NCBI GenBank assembly: GCA_036971615.1
Contig: JAYKKR010000029.1
Location: 124,001-188,000, forward strand
Source: Amyloporia xantha
Lineage: Eukaryota > Basidiomycota > Agaricomycetes > Polyporales > Adustoporiaceae
Length of the DNA stretch: 64,000 bases
Direction of reading: 5' to 3'
Below are positions 26,016-36,917 of the stretch, in pieces. The position numbers and the translations under genes were made by a program. The first letter of the stretch is position 1, and each line of letters begins with the position of its first letter. The notes below the pieces were generated by a model, which did not search any database, was not told where the DNA came from, and worked only from the letters and a program-made list of their open reading frames with translations.

Positions 26016-26510
26016 TCAACTGCGCTTGCAGAGCAATACCTTCCCTTCCTGCAACTCCCGTTCCACGGACCAGCCTCTATTCAACAGCCACTGCCACATA
26101 TCCGGATACTTCGCGGGTGTCGTGCACACAGTTAATACACGCCCTGGCTCCAGAGCAGATATCATTTTAGAGAGACAACCCTCTTTCCTCCTCTCCGGAA
26201 GCACTCCCGCAAGCCATATATGGAGTGACTCCGACTCTCCTCGTGAAAGCGACGGAGAATGAGAGCGTAGATGAGCAAACAGGAACCCCACTGGCTGCTC
26301 CGGGTGTGATGACGGCGATACATAGATAATGACGGACGAAGGGGAGGAGAGTCGCTCCCGCCATACCGCGAGAGACGCGTACTTGGACTCGGCAGCCGCA
26401 GAAAATATGCCGTTGGACAACGCCAAGACAATCGGCAGCATTTCAGGTAGATTGTCCGAGGATAAAGTAAGCCGATGTATTTCCAGTGATCCTGTAGATT
26501 CGGCCGCCAT
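26016..26510 (-). CDS. GNAT-like N-acetyltransferase
   Basis: An intronless 164-aa protein with the shape of a GNAT acetyltransferase, which would transfer an acetyl group from acetyl-CoA to an amine. The central strand and pyrophosphate-loop region reads ESLHIWLAGVLPERRKEGCL followed by SKMISALE, where R-R-K-E-G-C stands in place of the usual R/Q-x-x-G-x-G/A. The C-terminal part reads LTVCTTPAKYPDMWQWLLNR then GWSVERELQEGKVLL, the family-typical N-terminal-to-end strand arrangement. The loop is a weak match, so activity is uncertain. The start at 26510 is the first ATG. Substrate unknown. Confidence 0.68.
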   Translation of the reverse strand: MAAESTGSLEIHRLTLSSDNLPEMLPIVLALSNGIFSAAAESKYASLAVWRERLSSPSSVIIYVSPSSHPEQPVGFLFAHLRSHSPSLSRGESESLHIWLAGVLPERRKEGCLSKMISALEPGRVLTVCTTPAKYPDMWQWLLNRGWSVERELQEGKVLLCKRS

Positions 26511-27397
26511 GGAGGGATACGTTGAATATGCTCTCGTCGAGTGCTGCTAAGGGAGATGGTTCAGATTCAGCGTGCTGAAACATACTAACGTGATCGTTCA
26601 ATTACACCGCCTGCCTCTTATGGTAATTACCTTTGTTCTTCTCGAACTGCGCGCATGGCAATCATTTGGCTTGATTCCTATTTCAATTTCAGTTGAAAGT
26701 TGTGCAAGTAGTCGTACTTGTTAGGCTGGTGTATTCTGACCCAAAAGATGTCATGTTCGTGACCAGCAGTCTCTTTTGATTGTCGCTCGGTGCGCACACA
26801 CTCATCAATTTATTGGACGTCCGCTGACAATCTTTATAGCCACATCGAGACGGACGTTCATACTTAGGTTCCTCATTTGATGTATATAAATTTTACGGCG
26901 GCTGAATAGGAGAGCGCAGAGGAGAAAGCGCGGAACGACATCACCACCGTGAAACACTCTCACAAACGCTGCGACCCCCTCGTGCACACTCATGTTGGCA
27001 CGAGAACGGCCGCTGTCTCGTACATTGCGCTCACATGTCATGCATATATAAGCCGTAATTCGCGCTCAGTCCCCACGCAATGACTGAAACAATGGGCGGA
27101 TGTCAACGGAGGATTGGAGCGGCTTTCTAGATGTGTATACCGGAGCGCAGGCATTGCAGGCGTGGTGGGCTTCAGCGCCAGCATGGACGCATGGAGTAAA
27201 GAGAGTCAAAATATGTATGCTCGAGATGGACACGTCTGATTCATTTTTTGTATCCGCGACATGGAGCGGCCGTTCAGTTCCGACTCGACCCTGGAACTGC
27301 GCCGCGGCACAATCGAATCAGTCACCCTCGCCGCGACATGAAACGCTCATCTAGAACTTACACATGCAGCTAATTTTGGCAGCCTCTCGGCCTGATC
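26511..27397. other. Intergenic, no supported gene
   Basis: About 890 bp upstream of the GNAT-like gene and downstream of the royal-jelly-type gene. Short frames only (for example 26805-27041 minus), no recognised family. Confidence 0.45.
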
Positions 27398-29385
27398 TCA
27401 ATCAGTCTGAGTCGCCTTGCCGGCCTCAATGGGCGCTCTGAACATGGCATACGGTCTTGTGCGTAGATCCGTGCTAGACGCGTTGATGTGTGCGGCAGTC
27501 AGCATGATCAGGTTTTTTGGTGACATGGGCGACGTGACGTGCTTACCCATTCTGATAGTTTGGACCGAGCCACAATCTGAACAACAAGGCAATGAATAGG
27601 ATGAGATGGACTCGACGAAAGTAGGCCCAGAGAGCTTATCAAGACGCACTGGTTGCAGGTGAAGTACACGTAACTACCACCGCTCTTCAGCGAGGCAACT
27701 GACAACGTGTCGGGCCACTAGTCGCCCGGCTTACATTAACCAAACGTCCGTCCATCGCGGAGCACGGCTCACCTGAATGAATGGAGCTCTCACGAAGGGC
27801 TCCACAATACCGGTAGCAGGGTTGTACCTCGTTACCGCGTTGTGTTCTAATGTCATGCACCCCGATGTAAGCAGTCCTATCGCAACAGAAGTAGAACACC
27901 ATATTCCTACCTGGTGCGCCGGCGTAGATGTAACCCGAGCTGTCGGTCTCCAAACCGTCAGCATTACTCCCGCTCTCACCGAGGCCTTCGACCGCTTGCT
28001 TGGCAAGCAGATAGGCATATGGGTTCGTCGGTCCTGGCTGCTGCTTCAGATATGACGTCGGGATGCGCCAGAAATGGCGGCTGGCGAGGGGCGCGAAGTA
28101 GAGGTAGGCGCCGTCTTGACGTCAAAGAGAAGCACCATGAGCTAATAGCCTTTTTTGTGCTATCAAGACAGCCGACGCGCACCTGCAGATAATGCTATTC
28201 CGTCTGCTGCATACTGCAGGAGTCCAGCTATATGAGCACGACGATAACCCTTTTGGCTGAAGGACACGTGCTTACCAAACCTAAATTATTGACGGCATAC
28301 GGTGTCGTGACAGGGTAGAGATAGAACGGGACTACGCGAGACCACAATGAATATTATGTTACTATAGACAGCAAGTCCACAACGTACCTCCGTCATATAC
28401 AGGCACGAAGCTTGTGTCAGGCGACACAGACGGGTGTCCGTCTAAATGCCGCCACGATTCGCCAGTGGCTAGGTTGAGGATGACAAGCCCAGGGCGATTG
28501 GGCGAGCTGTCCGTGATGTACGCATAACCGCCGCCACGCAGGTCGAAGCGCACGTCGTTGATCGAGGAGTCTGCGTATACCACGTTTGCGGGAAGGTGTA
28601 CGTCACGAAGTTTGTGCCGTTGAGGTAGAAGCCGACGAGTTTGGGGCCTCCGGGCACCGCTGCGAGCAGATACGAGCCGTTCACTTCTGGACGACCGGTG
28701 TCCAAAGCCCAGACGCGATCGATTCCGTCCACGACGACGGACTGAACCAAAAGGAACTTCTCGGTAGCAATGCTGTACCCTGGGTTACTCTCGTTGGCAA
28801 AGGCGGGAGGTGTGTTCCAGTCCTCGCTTTCAGTGAGAACATTATCAGTGGCGTATTAGTGGGAGAGACACGGTACACTGACTTTGGCCATGGAGCTTCT
28901 GTGGTTGAGCTATTGAATACTGCGAGGGTGAACGTCTCATTGCCTCGAGGGAAAGACGTAAAGACCGTTCCGTCGCTGGCCACTCCGACACCCTGTCGCC
29001 ATGAGTTTATGATCAGCAACGAACGCGTCCAGTAACTGCATCTAAACAGGGGAAGATATGAACGACTAACAGTAGGCCAGTACGTGTAATACGCGTGGAC
29101 CAGCTCGAGCGAGTCATATGATCCAGTGTCATAGTGGATGGAGGCCTGAGAGAGCGCAGGGTCGTCCGCAATTCCGTATGGGAGGGGAGCTGCCGAGTTC
29201 GCGAGGGTGGAATTTGGATCGGGCGTGCCCGCGGGGGGAAACTCTGGGAACTGGTATGAATTAGTTGTTAGGTTTACATGTGATGCAGTTGTGTCAGATG
29301 GAAGACGCACATCGAATACGCTAGAACTAGACTGGGCGAGGGCTACCGCAGCCCATAGGGAGATAGCGGGGAGGACAGAGAGCAT
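27398..29385 (-). CDS. Secreted major royal jelly/yellow family protein, one frame break
   Basis: The product belongs to the MRJP/yellow family of six-bladed beta-propellers; fungal members are secreted and of unknown ligand. The start at 29385 gives a signal peptide (MLSVLPAISLWAAVALAQ). Family blocks are the junction WPT-GVGVASDGTVF, FLLVQSVVVDGIDRVWALDT then GRP, SINDVRFDLRGGGYAYITDS, ALSADGAYLYFAPLASRHFW, NADGLETDSSGYIYAG, HNAVTRYNPATGIVEPFVRA and WPDTLSVA, ending QNGTDLRTRPYAMFRAPIEA. At least eight short GT-AG introns are needed; all found junctions are in phase. One exception is a single-base break at about 28588-28595, between VTYTFP and NVVYADSS, where the sequence appears one base short. 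This may be a true mutation or an assembly error. Confidence 0.82.
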
Positions 29386-32300
29386 CTTGAGGTACGGAGA
29401 GTCATGCATGAGGACCGTGCATTTATATTCTCACCAAAGGAAGATGCACTCCTCTCCAGGGATGTATTTACTTCGTAATTGCGCACGTTCCTGACAAAGA
29501 AAGACACCGATGCACATTTGCAGACATCACGAGTCAAAATTACTGGGGGTAGCAGTACCCAGTCCGTCCCTAATTCCTGGAAAAGCCCCTTCTTATCCAG
29601 TCCGGGAACACGAAGGCGTTGGAAGATCGGATCAAGATAGAACCTTAAAACGCTGAACAAGGTTTATTCGACGAATGAACGTTTGAAGAACGGGCTAGAA
29701 ATACACCGCCGCCTCTCGCCGTCTCAGTCGATACTCACATGTTCACGACCGTGCCAAGGGTTTGTACTCACGAGACAATGAATACGTTCATTTATATATC
29801 TTCGAGCCTCCGTTATTTCCGAACGGAGTCCCGCTGCAGACTGATTGAGTCAAACTGTCCCAAAGAGCGGGATGGGGCATCTGATAGGCCTGGAACAACA
29901 ACACTCAATCAGAGAGAGCGACGTGGATTTCGCATCACATTAGTCAACGGATGGCCGGGTACTATGCACAGTCAGAAACTTTCCCACCATGATGGTAGTT
30001 TGACTGTCCGAACGAGTTTTCCGTGTGCGCTTGAACAGGAGGCTTTCTTCTAAAGGGTATTAGCTGCATTTCATGCTTGCAGAATGAAGCAAGATACTCT
30101 GTTGCGTATATGTCTGTACAATTGAGCCTGCAAGCCTGACTGTGCGTACCACTAGACAGGCGCAAGCCTGGTCTTGAGACTTACTGTAAAGGAGAGCATA
30201 CGAGAGAACAACTAAACCGAGGGTCATGACACGCAAGCCGAGAATCAGAGGCGGGCAAGTTTCAAGACGTGCTGACAAGATCATATGTAGGCCATCCAGG
30301 CTACCAATATCCGGCAAATTCGTGAAAGGTGTTTGACAAATTTCTGGAGATCGTGTTGTGCGGCGTCGACAATTAAGCCGGAAATTCATGCTGTTGATTA
30401 TCCATACGACACGGTGAGCGCATAGAGGCATGTGACAGCCCAGCGTGTTTTATGTTTCTGAAATCATGGACTTCCACCGAGACGTCTAGCTCGAACGTGC
30501 AAGGGTCCGGTACCAGTGAAGTACTGAGGGTTTCGAGCAGCTTCCCGCGTAAGTCAGCTGCACGCCGCATTGGCGAGTATATATGGTGAAGCTTGCCATC
30601 CAGTATCCCAGGCTCAAGTTTCGTGACTTTTTACAGTGCGAGCACCAGAACTCCAGAGGGGGCAAAGGCGGCGGCTTGGCCTATAGCGGCACGTCGTTCG
30701 GTGTAATGGTGTAAGCGCTCATTTGTCGCAAGCGCGTCACTTGGCAGACGCGTGACCAACGCGTCGAGGACAGGCGCCTGTTTGTCACCTTTTGCTATCC
30801 CACCGCTCATGTAGCCCGAGTGCGATTCTCATTCACTGTAGCGAGTGGCGTTAGACTACTAAGTATCTATTCTGTGCCAATATGAACATCTTCTGCGGTC
30901 AAGGTGCGCTGGCAAGATGTACTATGAAGTGTGGATACTTACCGTGACGTCCGGTTGTCTTTCGCAGCGTTTTTCAGCCCTTCAGTAACAGCGTGGATAC
31001 AAGAAGCATGATGTGAGATAATTTTTTTCATTTTAAGTCCGCTTCAATAAGTCAGTGTATGTTATGCTCCCAGTGGTACATAGCGGCGCTGTTGTGAAGT
31101 CTCAAAAGGACCAGCCCAAGGCGCGATATTGTTTCTGCGCAGGGAAGCGAGATCCTTTACTGCCAAGGTGGTTCCATGAGTTCATCCATTTCAGGATATA
31201 GCGACCCTATTGACCATATGAATCAGGCTGATCGAACGGTCCATTACGGTTTGTCGGGAAGCGATCTTGTTCGGCGGCGTGCACCGCTAAGCGCACTTCT
31301 CAGGTCTTCCACTCAAGCTAAATAACCGACGCAATTTTGGCGAAGTTCCAAATTCCCACTGGAAAATATGTGCTCGACGGTTGGTGCGCATACATCTGCT
31401 TTCACAGTATCTGACGGCTCGGGACGCAGATCGATGTACGATTGATACATCGAGCCGAGATGGTGATCAGTCTTTTACCCTCAGCATTTCAGACTGCTCT
31501 CAAATTAGGAATCTCGACTTCTCTTCTCATTCTGAAGTTCAGATGCTTCCGACGAAGCGATCACTGCCGTGAGAGGACGAACCTCAATCTCATCGGCGGC
31601 CGCGCAAGAGAACTCGGATCGCGGATGGAGAACCTCCACGCAAGCTGTTACCTCTCATCTTTTGAGCCTCTTCAGATCCCCTTCGCAGTAAAATCAAACC
31701 GAAACAACTGCCTCACCTTGACTTGCGCAAATTTGCCCTCAGAGCTGCTAAGAAACCTACCATCTTTCCGTTCCGAAAAGTTCAAAATGCTCCGCTGAAG
31801 CTTCTGTAAGCTGCTAGTTCCTCCGCAACTAAATTTCGGGCTCTGATACCCCATAAACACAAGGAAGGCACATTGTGGGACCCGCTCATTGATCTGAACT
31901 GCTGCTGTCCTCGTGTCTCTGTCTCGTCTGCCTTGCATGCTATGCGAAATGTCTCCGTATCCAATGCTGCCCGCTTTGTGCCTGGATTGCGCCACTCTTG
32001 CAAGGAATTCCTGTGTTTTTTCATCAAGAAGTTGTCAGCTCGAACTTAGGCCAATTATAGCTGGCCATATGTGTCTTTATTCTCCTCTTAATCCCTCGCA
32101 CAGTGACTGAGGTCAGGATCTGAAGTTTTGCTATTGTTGTCTATGCTCTGCTCTTTGGTCTCACCTGTTTTGTGTCATGATTATTGATGGATATTTTGTG
32201 TGTTCTCAGGTTCCAAGTCCAAAATAACTGCAGTAATAAAAGTACACATCTGTGTGATGTCCCTGATATTTGTCTACATGTGTGCACATTTGTGGACATG

Positions 32301-32799
32301 TTTACAACCTTCTCATACCAATGTGATTTGAGATGTCTTCATGTCATTGAGAAATGTCTAAGCACAAAAGTTAAGGTGGTAGCAGAAATAAAGCTGAGCA
32401 AATGATCTTTCAGGTTGGAAATGTTCAGCCTCACATCTTATGGGTCCATTAGAAATAGCATGTAGGCCTATCATGCTTAGCACAGAATTGATATGTTATG
32501 TCATAAGGTACCAATCACAATGTGTCACATGCACTAAGACCATAAAATATGATCCCTTTACTTAGAAATGGTCTTAAACCTGTCTTACATGTCTCCAATG
32601 GGAAAATGAGTACAATCAAGTACCAGTAAGTAGACAAGAGAAATTTGGCATTTGCTGATGAATCTTATATATGCATCATGAATTTCTGAAGATAAAAACT
32701 CTGCCAGTTGCTGTCTAATCACTTTCAAATGCATCATAAAAACTCCACTTTGTTTTAGTAAACTTATTTTCTTGATTTCTTGAGCAAGGACACAAAATG
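29386..32799. other. 3.4-kb stretch without a supported gene, AT-rich at the right end
   Basis: Short frames only; 30060-30431 and 30373-30570 (both minus) are the most protein-like but match nothing. From about 32100 to 32790 the sequence is distinctly AT-rich and compositionally like 35640-36500, which suggests repeat-derived DNA abutting the LTR at 32800. Confidence 0.45.
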
Positions 32800-33063
32800 T
32801 GTAAGGCCTGGCTCTTACTCAGACGGAAGTACATTGCACCAACTTCTATTAGAAGAGTGCGATGTACAGGTGTAAGTAAGAAAGGTACTTTTCTTCCCTA
32901 CGCACATGTCCTTAAAAGGGCACGCGCGCGAGACACGTGCATACGTCAATGTACTGTACAGTTGCCCAACGCCGCGATCCACAGGATCGTATTAGGTAAT
33001 AGTGAAGACGAATATGTACAGTATAGATAAGATGTTGTAGGGTACCCGTAGGGGTACCTTACA
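32800..33063 (-). repeat. LTR of an LTR retrotransposon (minus-strand element)
   Basis: The 264-bp segment begins TGTAAGG and ends CCTTACA, giving the TG...CA ends and 7-bp inverted termini expected of an LTR. Directly beside its right end, 33064-33075 read on the minus strand is a purine tract (agtgggggagga), the usual plus-strand primer just before a 3' LTR. The element therefore runs on the minus strand, with its body at higher coordinates. The matching 5' LTR was not found in the window. The sequence aaatg at 32795-32799 could be one half of a 5-bp target duplication. Confidence 0.75.
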
Positions 33064-33075
33064 TCCTCCCCCACT
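33064..33075 (-). other. Polypurine tract
   Basis: On the minus strand this is a 12-base purine-rich run with a single T (agtgggggagga), directly before the LTR. It fixes the element's orientation. Confidence 0.65.
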
Positions 33076-33523
33076 GGACTCGTCTCACGAGTCCACAGAA
33101 AATGCGAAAGATAATGACGGACACTGTGTGTCCATCGTAGAGTTGACGAGAGTGTATTACTCTACGGGATCCCTAGGGGATCTCCTTGTCAGGAATTTCA
33201 TCACCCCGGCCGCGCGGCGTTCCTTGGCGTGGAGGCAAATGCAGAGCAGTCGGCCCCCAGGGGTCAATCCGTCTGCATTTGGTCTCCCGGCCCAGGAGCA
33301 GGGGGGTCTCCCTGAACCTGGCCGGCCTGGTCAGGAGTGTTAGAGTAGACGCTCGCGCGCTAAGTGCCGTAGTACAAACATGTACATACACGGCCAGCGC
33401 GATCTGTGACGGCCTCCTTCGTATACATCGCTTGCTTCCGCGACTTCTGTGAGCCTTAGGTGTCGGTGTCGGTGTCTGTGCCCTCTCGTGTCTTCTCGCT
33501 TCTCATCTTTGTGCTCTCTCAGA

Positions 33524-35620
33524 TCATATCTTCCATTCATTCTGCTGACAAGGAGGCGGCGGCGCGACAGCACCATGCGCCGGCGGAGGTACGGCCACAG
33601 CAGGCGGGGGCACTGCCATACCGGGTGCGGTGGGTACCGACGCGAGCGACGTGACCGCGGTGGCGGGCAACGCCGGCATTTGGTCCGCAGCCGGGACGAG
33701 TGTACTGATCGCGTCGTTATACGACGCCGGTGCTGAGGCGAACGGCTCGGACGTGTCCAGGGGACGTCCTTCGGTCCGGTTGCGCTCGACCCGCGCATAG
33801 TCCTCGAATACACGTACCGTCTGGGCCGTGTACCCTCGAGCGGCTACCCAGCGCGCTACGTCGTAGATCGTAGCGTTCTCGCCCGGCAGCGGATAGGGAG
33901 CAGCTCGAACAATTGTCCCTATGGGATAATTGCTGACCTGCAATATGAACATATACAGGTCTCGGATCGAGAACAGCCGGATGGCTGTCGCGAGCCACGC
34001 ATTGCGTGACGTCGCACCTGAGGACACGGGCGGTGCCAGGTTCCTTAGTTCGACGAACGCGATGACGTCCTGCAACCTAGGGTTGCCAGTCGCCTCGCGC
34101 CGGATGCTAGGGGGCACCTGCGTGGGGTTTTGCAAGTACCACGCGTACCACTCCTGGTTGGTGGAGTGGCGCGTGGGCTGCGGCAACCGTCGGGTGCGCT
34201 TCGCGCTCGAGGAGGTGCCGTGAGGGGGTTGGAGGTCGTCATACGACACCAACTTACGTTTGTTCCCTCCACCAGTACTGGTGGACGGGCCCGCGTTCCC
34301 TGCAGGACCAGCGGGAGGACCAGCCGGTCGTACTCCCTTGTCGGGGTTACGCCAGTGGTCGAGTAGGGACTGCATCCCTTCGACTCCTCGAAGGGCCGAG
34401 TTCCGATTCATCTGCGTGATGAGGTCCAGCACTCACGTGCGGGCCTCACCAGCGGCAGCCGTAGCCTCTTCAAGGATACGGTCTGCGTCGCGCCGTTCGC
34501 GCGGGATGAATGCTGCCCAACTACCAGCCAGGTAGTAGTTGGTGTTGGCCGGCACGGGCACACCCTTTGGCCAGTCCATTGGGGGGACGGGTACACCGAA
34601 CGACCTGTCGGATGCCCTGGGCATTCCCGACGGTGGCAGTGCGGGTGGTTCGCCGGCAGCAGCGGGGCGAGTCGACTGCCGTCGCCATCCACGCATGATT
34701 TGGCGATTGCGGGCGAGGTGAGCCTTACGGGCCTCCTTGTCCTCTTGATCCAATGAGGATGAAGAGGACATTTCGTCCCAGTCCATGTCGCCACGAAGTC
34801 CCTTGGGGGCCCCGGCCGACGATGCCTTCGCCTTACCCTTGCCCTTGGGGGCCGGGCTCTCTGGGCCCGGTGCTCTTGCGACCTCGTCGATGAACGAGGC
34901 CGTGGGGTCACCGGTGGTGGGGTCCACTCTCGAGGACAACGCTACTGGCGTCGTCGCAGGTGCCGGAGCGGCAACGGCGGCGGCGTACGTCCTTTTGTGG
35001 ACGACACTCTGGGCAGCGTTCCGGCGCAGCTCCTCCTCTAGGAGTTGCGTGCGCCCTTGCGCTGCGTCGCACTGTGTGCGCGCCAGTCCCAGCTCTCATT
35101 GCAACTGACCGATGGTCGCTGCCGCGGACGTTGGGGCGTCCGGGTACGAGGTGACTCGTTCCAGGAGGAGCTGGTTCTCTCGAGCCAGGTCCTCCCGCTC
35201 CTGTCGCAACTGCGCGTTCACCCGAAGGAGGTCGTCGCGGTCGCTGGAGAACGCTTCGCGTTCCCGGCAGGCGTCGTCGTAGGCATGCTGGATCTCGCGC
35301 ATGCGGCGATCCAGGTCCTTCCCCTTCAGGAAACCGCCATCGCTCCAGTGTTGGAACAGGATGTCCTGCAAGGCAGCTTGCGCACCGTCGTTCGCCTGCT
35401 GGCACTGGTCATCGTTCATGAGCGCACCGTAAAAGTGCGCGCGGAACGCGTCGCAAATGTTGCACGGTCCGCCGTGCAACAAGAGGAGGTGTTGTCCCTG
35501 TCCCACCCACGGGTTGACCGGTGGTGGCAGCAGGAACGGGGCGGGAGGGTCGGGTCGCGGACGGGGCGTCATCGCGAATCGTCGCACCGCTACCTCCAGG
35601 TCGACGTCAGACGTCGACAC
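33524..35620 (-). pseudogene. Gag-like retrotransposon ORF with two in-frame TGA codons
   Basis: One reading frame of about 698 codons runs from an ATG at 35620 to a stop at 33524, broken only by TGA at 35096-35098 and 34433-34435. The frame is the same before and after each, so these are substitutions (CGA or TGG to TGA), not indels. The N-terminal third has a Pro-rich lead and a strong coiled coil (REREAFSSDRDDLLRVNAQL then RQEREDLARENQLLLERV). Then come low-complexity Ala/Pro/Lys segments and a compact region containing NQEWYAWYLQNPTQVPPSIR. There is no zinc knuckle, protease, reverse transcriptase or integrase. Its place just upstream (minus sense) of the polypurine tract and LTR suggests a structural ORF of that element, either an extra ORF after a lost pol or a non-autonomous derivative. 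Confidence 0.6.
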
Positions 35621-35639
35621 CGGGGCAGATTAGACTCAT

Positions 35640-36500
35640 GTAAGACCAATGTAAGACTCATGCCAAACACATGTTGCAGACTTATCTAGACATAGTTTGA
35701 TGACTTTTACATCCTCTGTATGTCTGCCCTATGTATCTATACATCCCCTGGACCTGAAATGAGATTTCCAAAAGTGGAAATTACCATATATGGTATAAAT
35801 GAAAGTCGTAGACCATCACTCCAGTGATACGGAAAAATTTGTTTGAGCACCATAGCTTGCTTACTTGAGCCAAAAAACACAAAATATGTTTTTGAACGCG
35901 GTGCGTATGAAAATTATTTTGGCTGAAAATGGTTATACAGCATCTGTATTGCTCCATGTTGGTTGGGTGATCAGCAAAAAGGCTTACAAGCCCAGGATTA
36001 CAAGCATACAAGCATACAAGGCCAATATGTGAAATGCACATTTACCTGTACCTGTCAATCCCATTTTTTTGCATTTTATTGATATATAACAAGCATACAT
36101 CCAATACAAATTTTATTAGCCCAGACCAATACAATTTGTATTACAATATTTGAATAGCTCCATTTATAAGCATTCTAATGGTATATAACAGTGGCATTCA
36201 ATACAAGCTTCTACCAGCCTAGATCAATACAATTTTCATTACAATATTTGAATAGCCCCATTTGTAAGCATTCCAGTGGTATACAATAGTAATATGTTTC
36301 ATTAGAATCCATTATAAGCAGCAGACTCTAATAGCCACCATTACAAGCATCAAAATGAGCCCATACATGCCCACCTTCCTTATTTGGATGCTTACATACC
36401 GGCTGAGTTTGAATTATACACATCTGCTATAGATTTAATGTGTATTTCCGCTTTCGGCCTGATTTATAAGCCATACGACACCAGCTACTGTCACACTACA
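35640..36500. repeat. AT-rich island with imperfect tandem repeats
   Basis: This stretch is much more AT-rich than its neighbours. It contains an imperfect repeat of about 98 bp: tacaatttgtattacaat at 36131 and tacaattttcattacaat at 36229, each followed by ATTTGAATAGC-CCATTT and a GTATA-ACA stretch. A partial earlier copy starts near 36080. No gene is present. It separates the gag-like ORF from the integrase fragment. Confidence 0.7.
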
Positions 36501-36917
36501 CCTGCCCTATTTGGCCCCTAGCACCTGATGCACCAACAGCCAGGCCAATGCGCTGCCTGGTGCATAACCGCGTTTGGGCCTACCCAACATGTTGGTGCAT
36601 CATTAGTACATAAGCAGCTGTCGCAGCGGGGAGAAGGGAGCCATGAGCTTGTCTTCGTCCAAGGTCGGGCCACCAGCTGGTGGGCCGCCCTTGTTCGCGT
36701 CCATTTTTTTTTCTCAGTTGTTTGACGCCAACTGGGGCGGGATGAAGAGCGGGTAGGTGCCCCACGCGCTCGTAGAGTATGCTCAACAAGGTTGAATCGC
36801 TGCCGGAGTTCGCCGGCGCGCCACCCCTCACGTGCGCATCATGTGGTCACGTCGAGGGATTTCGACGCTAAGTCCCATTGTCCGTCCTGCCAGTGTACGA
36901 CCCTTAGGGTCGTACTC
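36501..36917. other. Non-coding sequence after the chromovirus fragment
   Basis: About 420 bp past the stop codon of the integrase fragment (minus strand). A 3' LTR would be expected here, but no clear TG...CA unit with a purine tract could be defined. Confidence 0.4.

Noticed and set aside
30060..30570. Two minus-strand frames of 123 and 65 codons that look weakly protein-like
   Set aside because: No family match, no joining splice sites, and frequent stops nearby; left as unassigned.
33340..33813. 157-codon Arg-rich minus-strand frame near the LTR
   Set aside because: It lies in another frame over the end of the gag-like ORF and has no features of its own.
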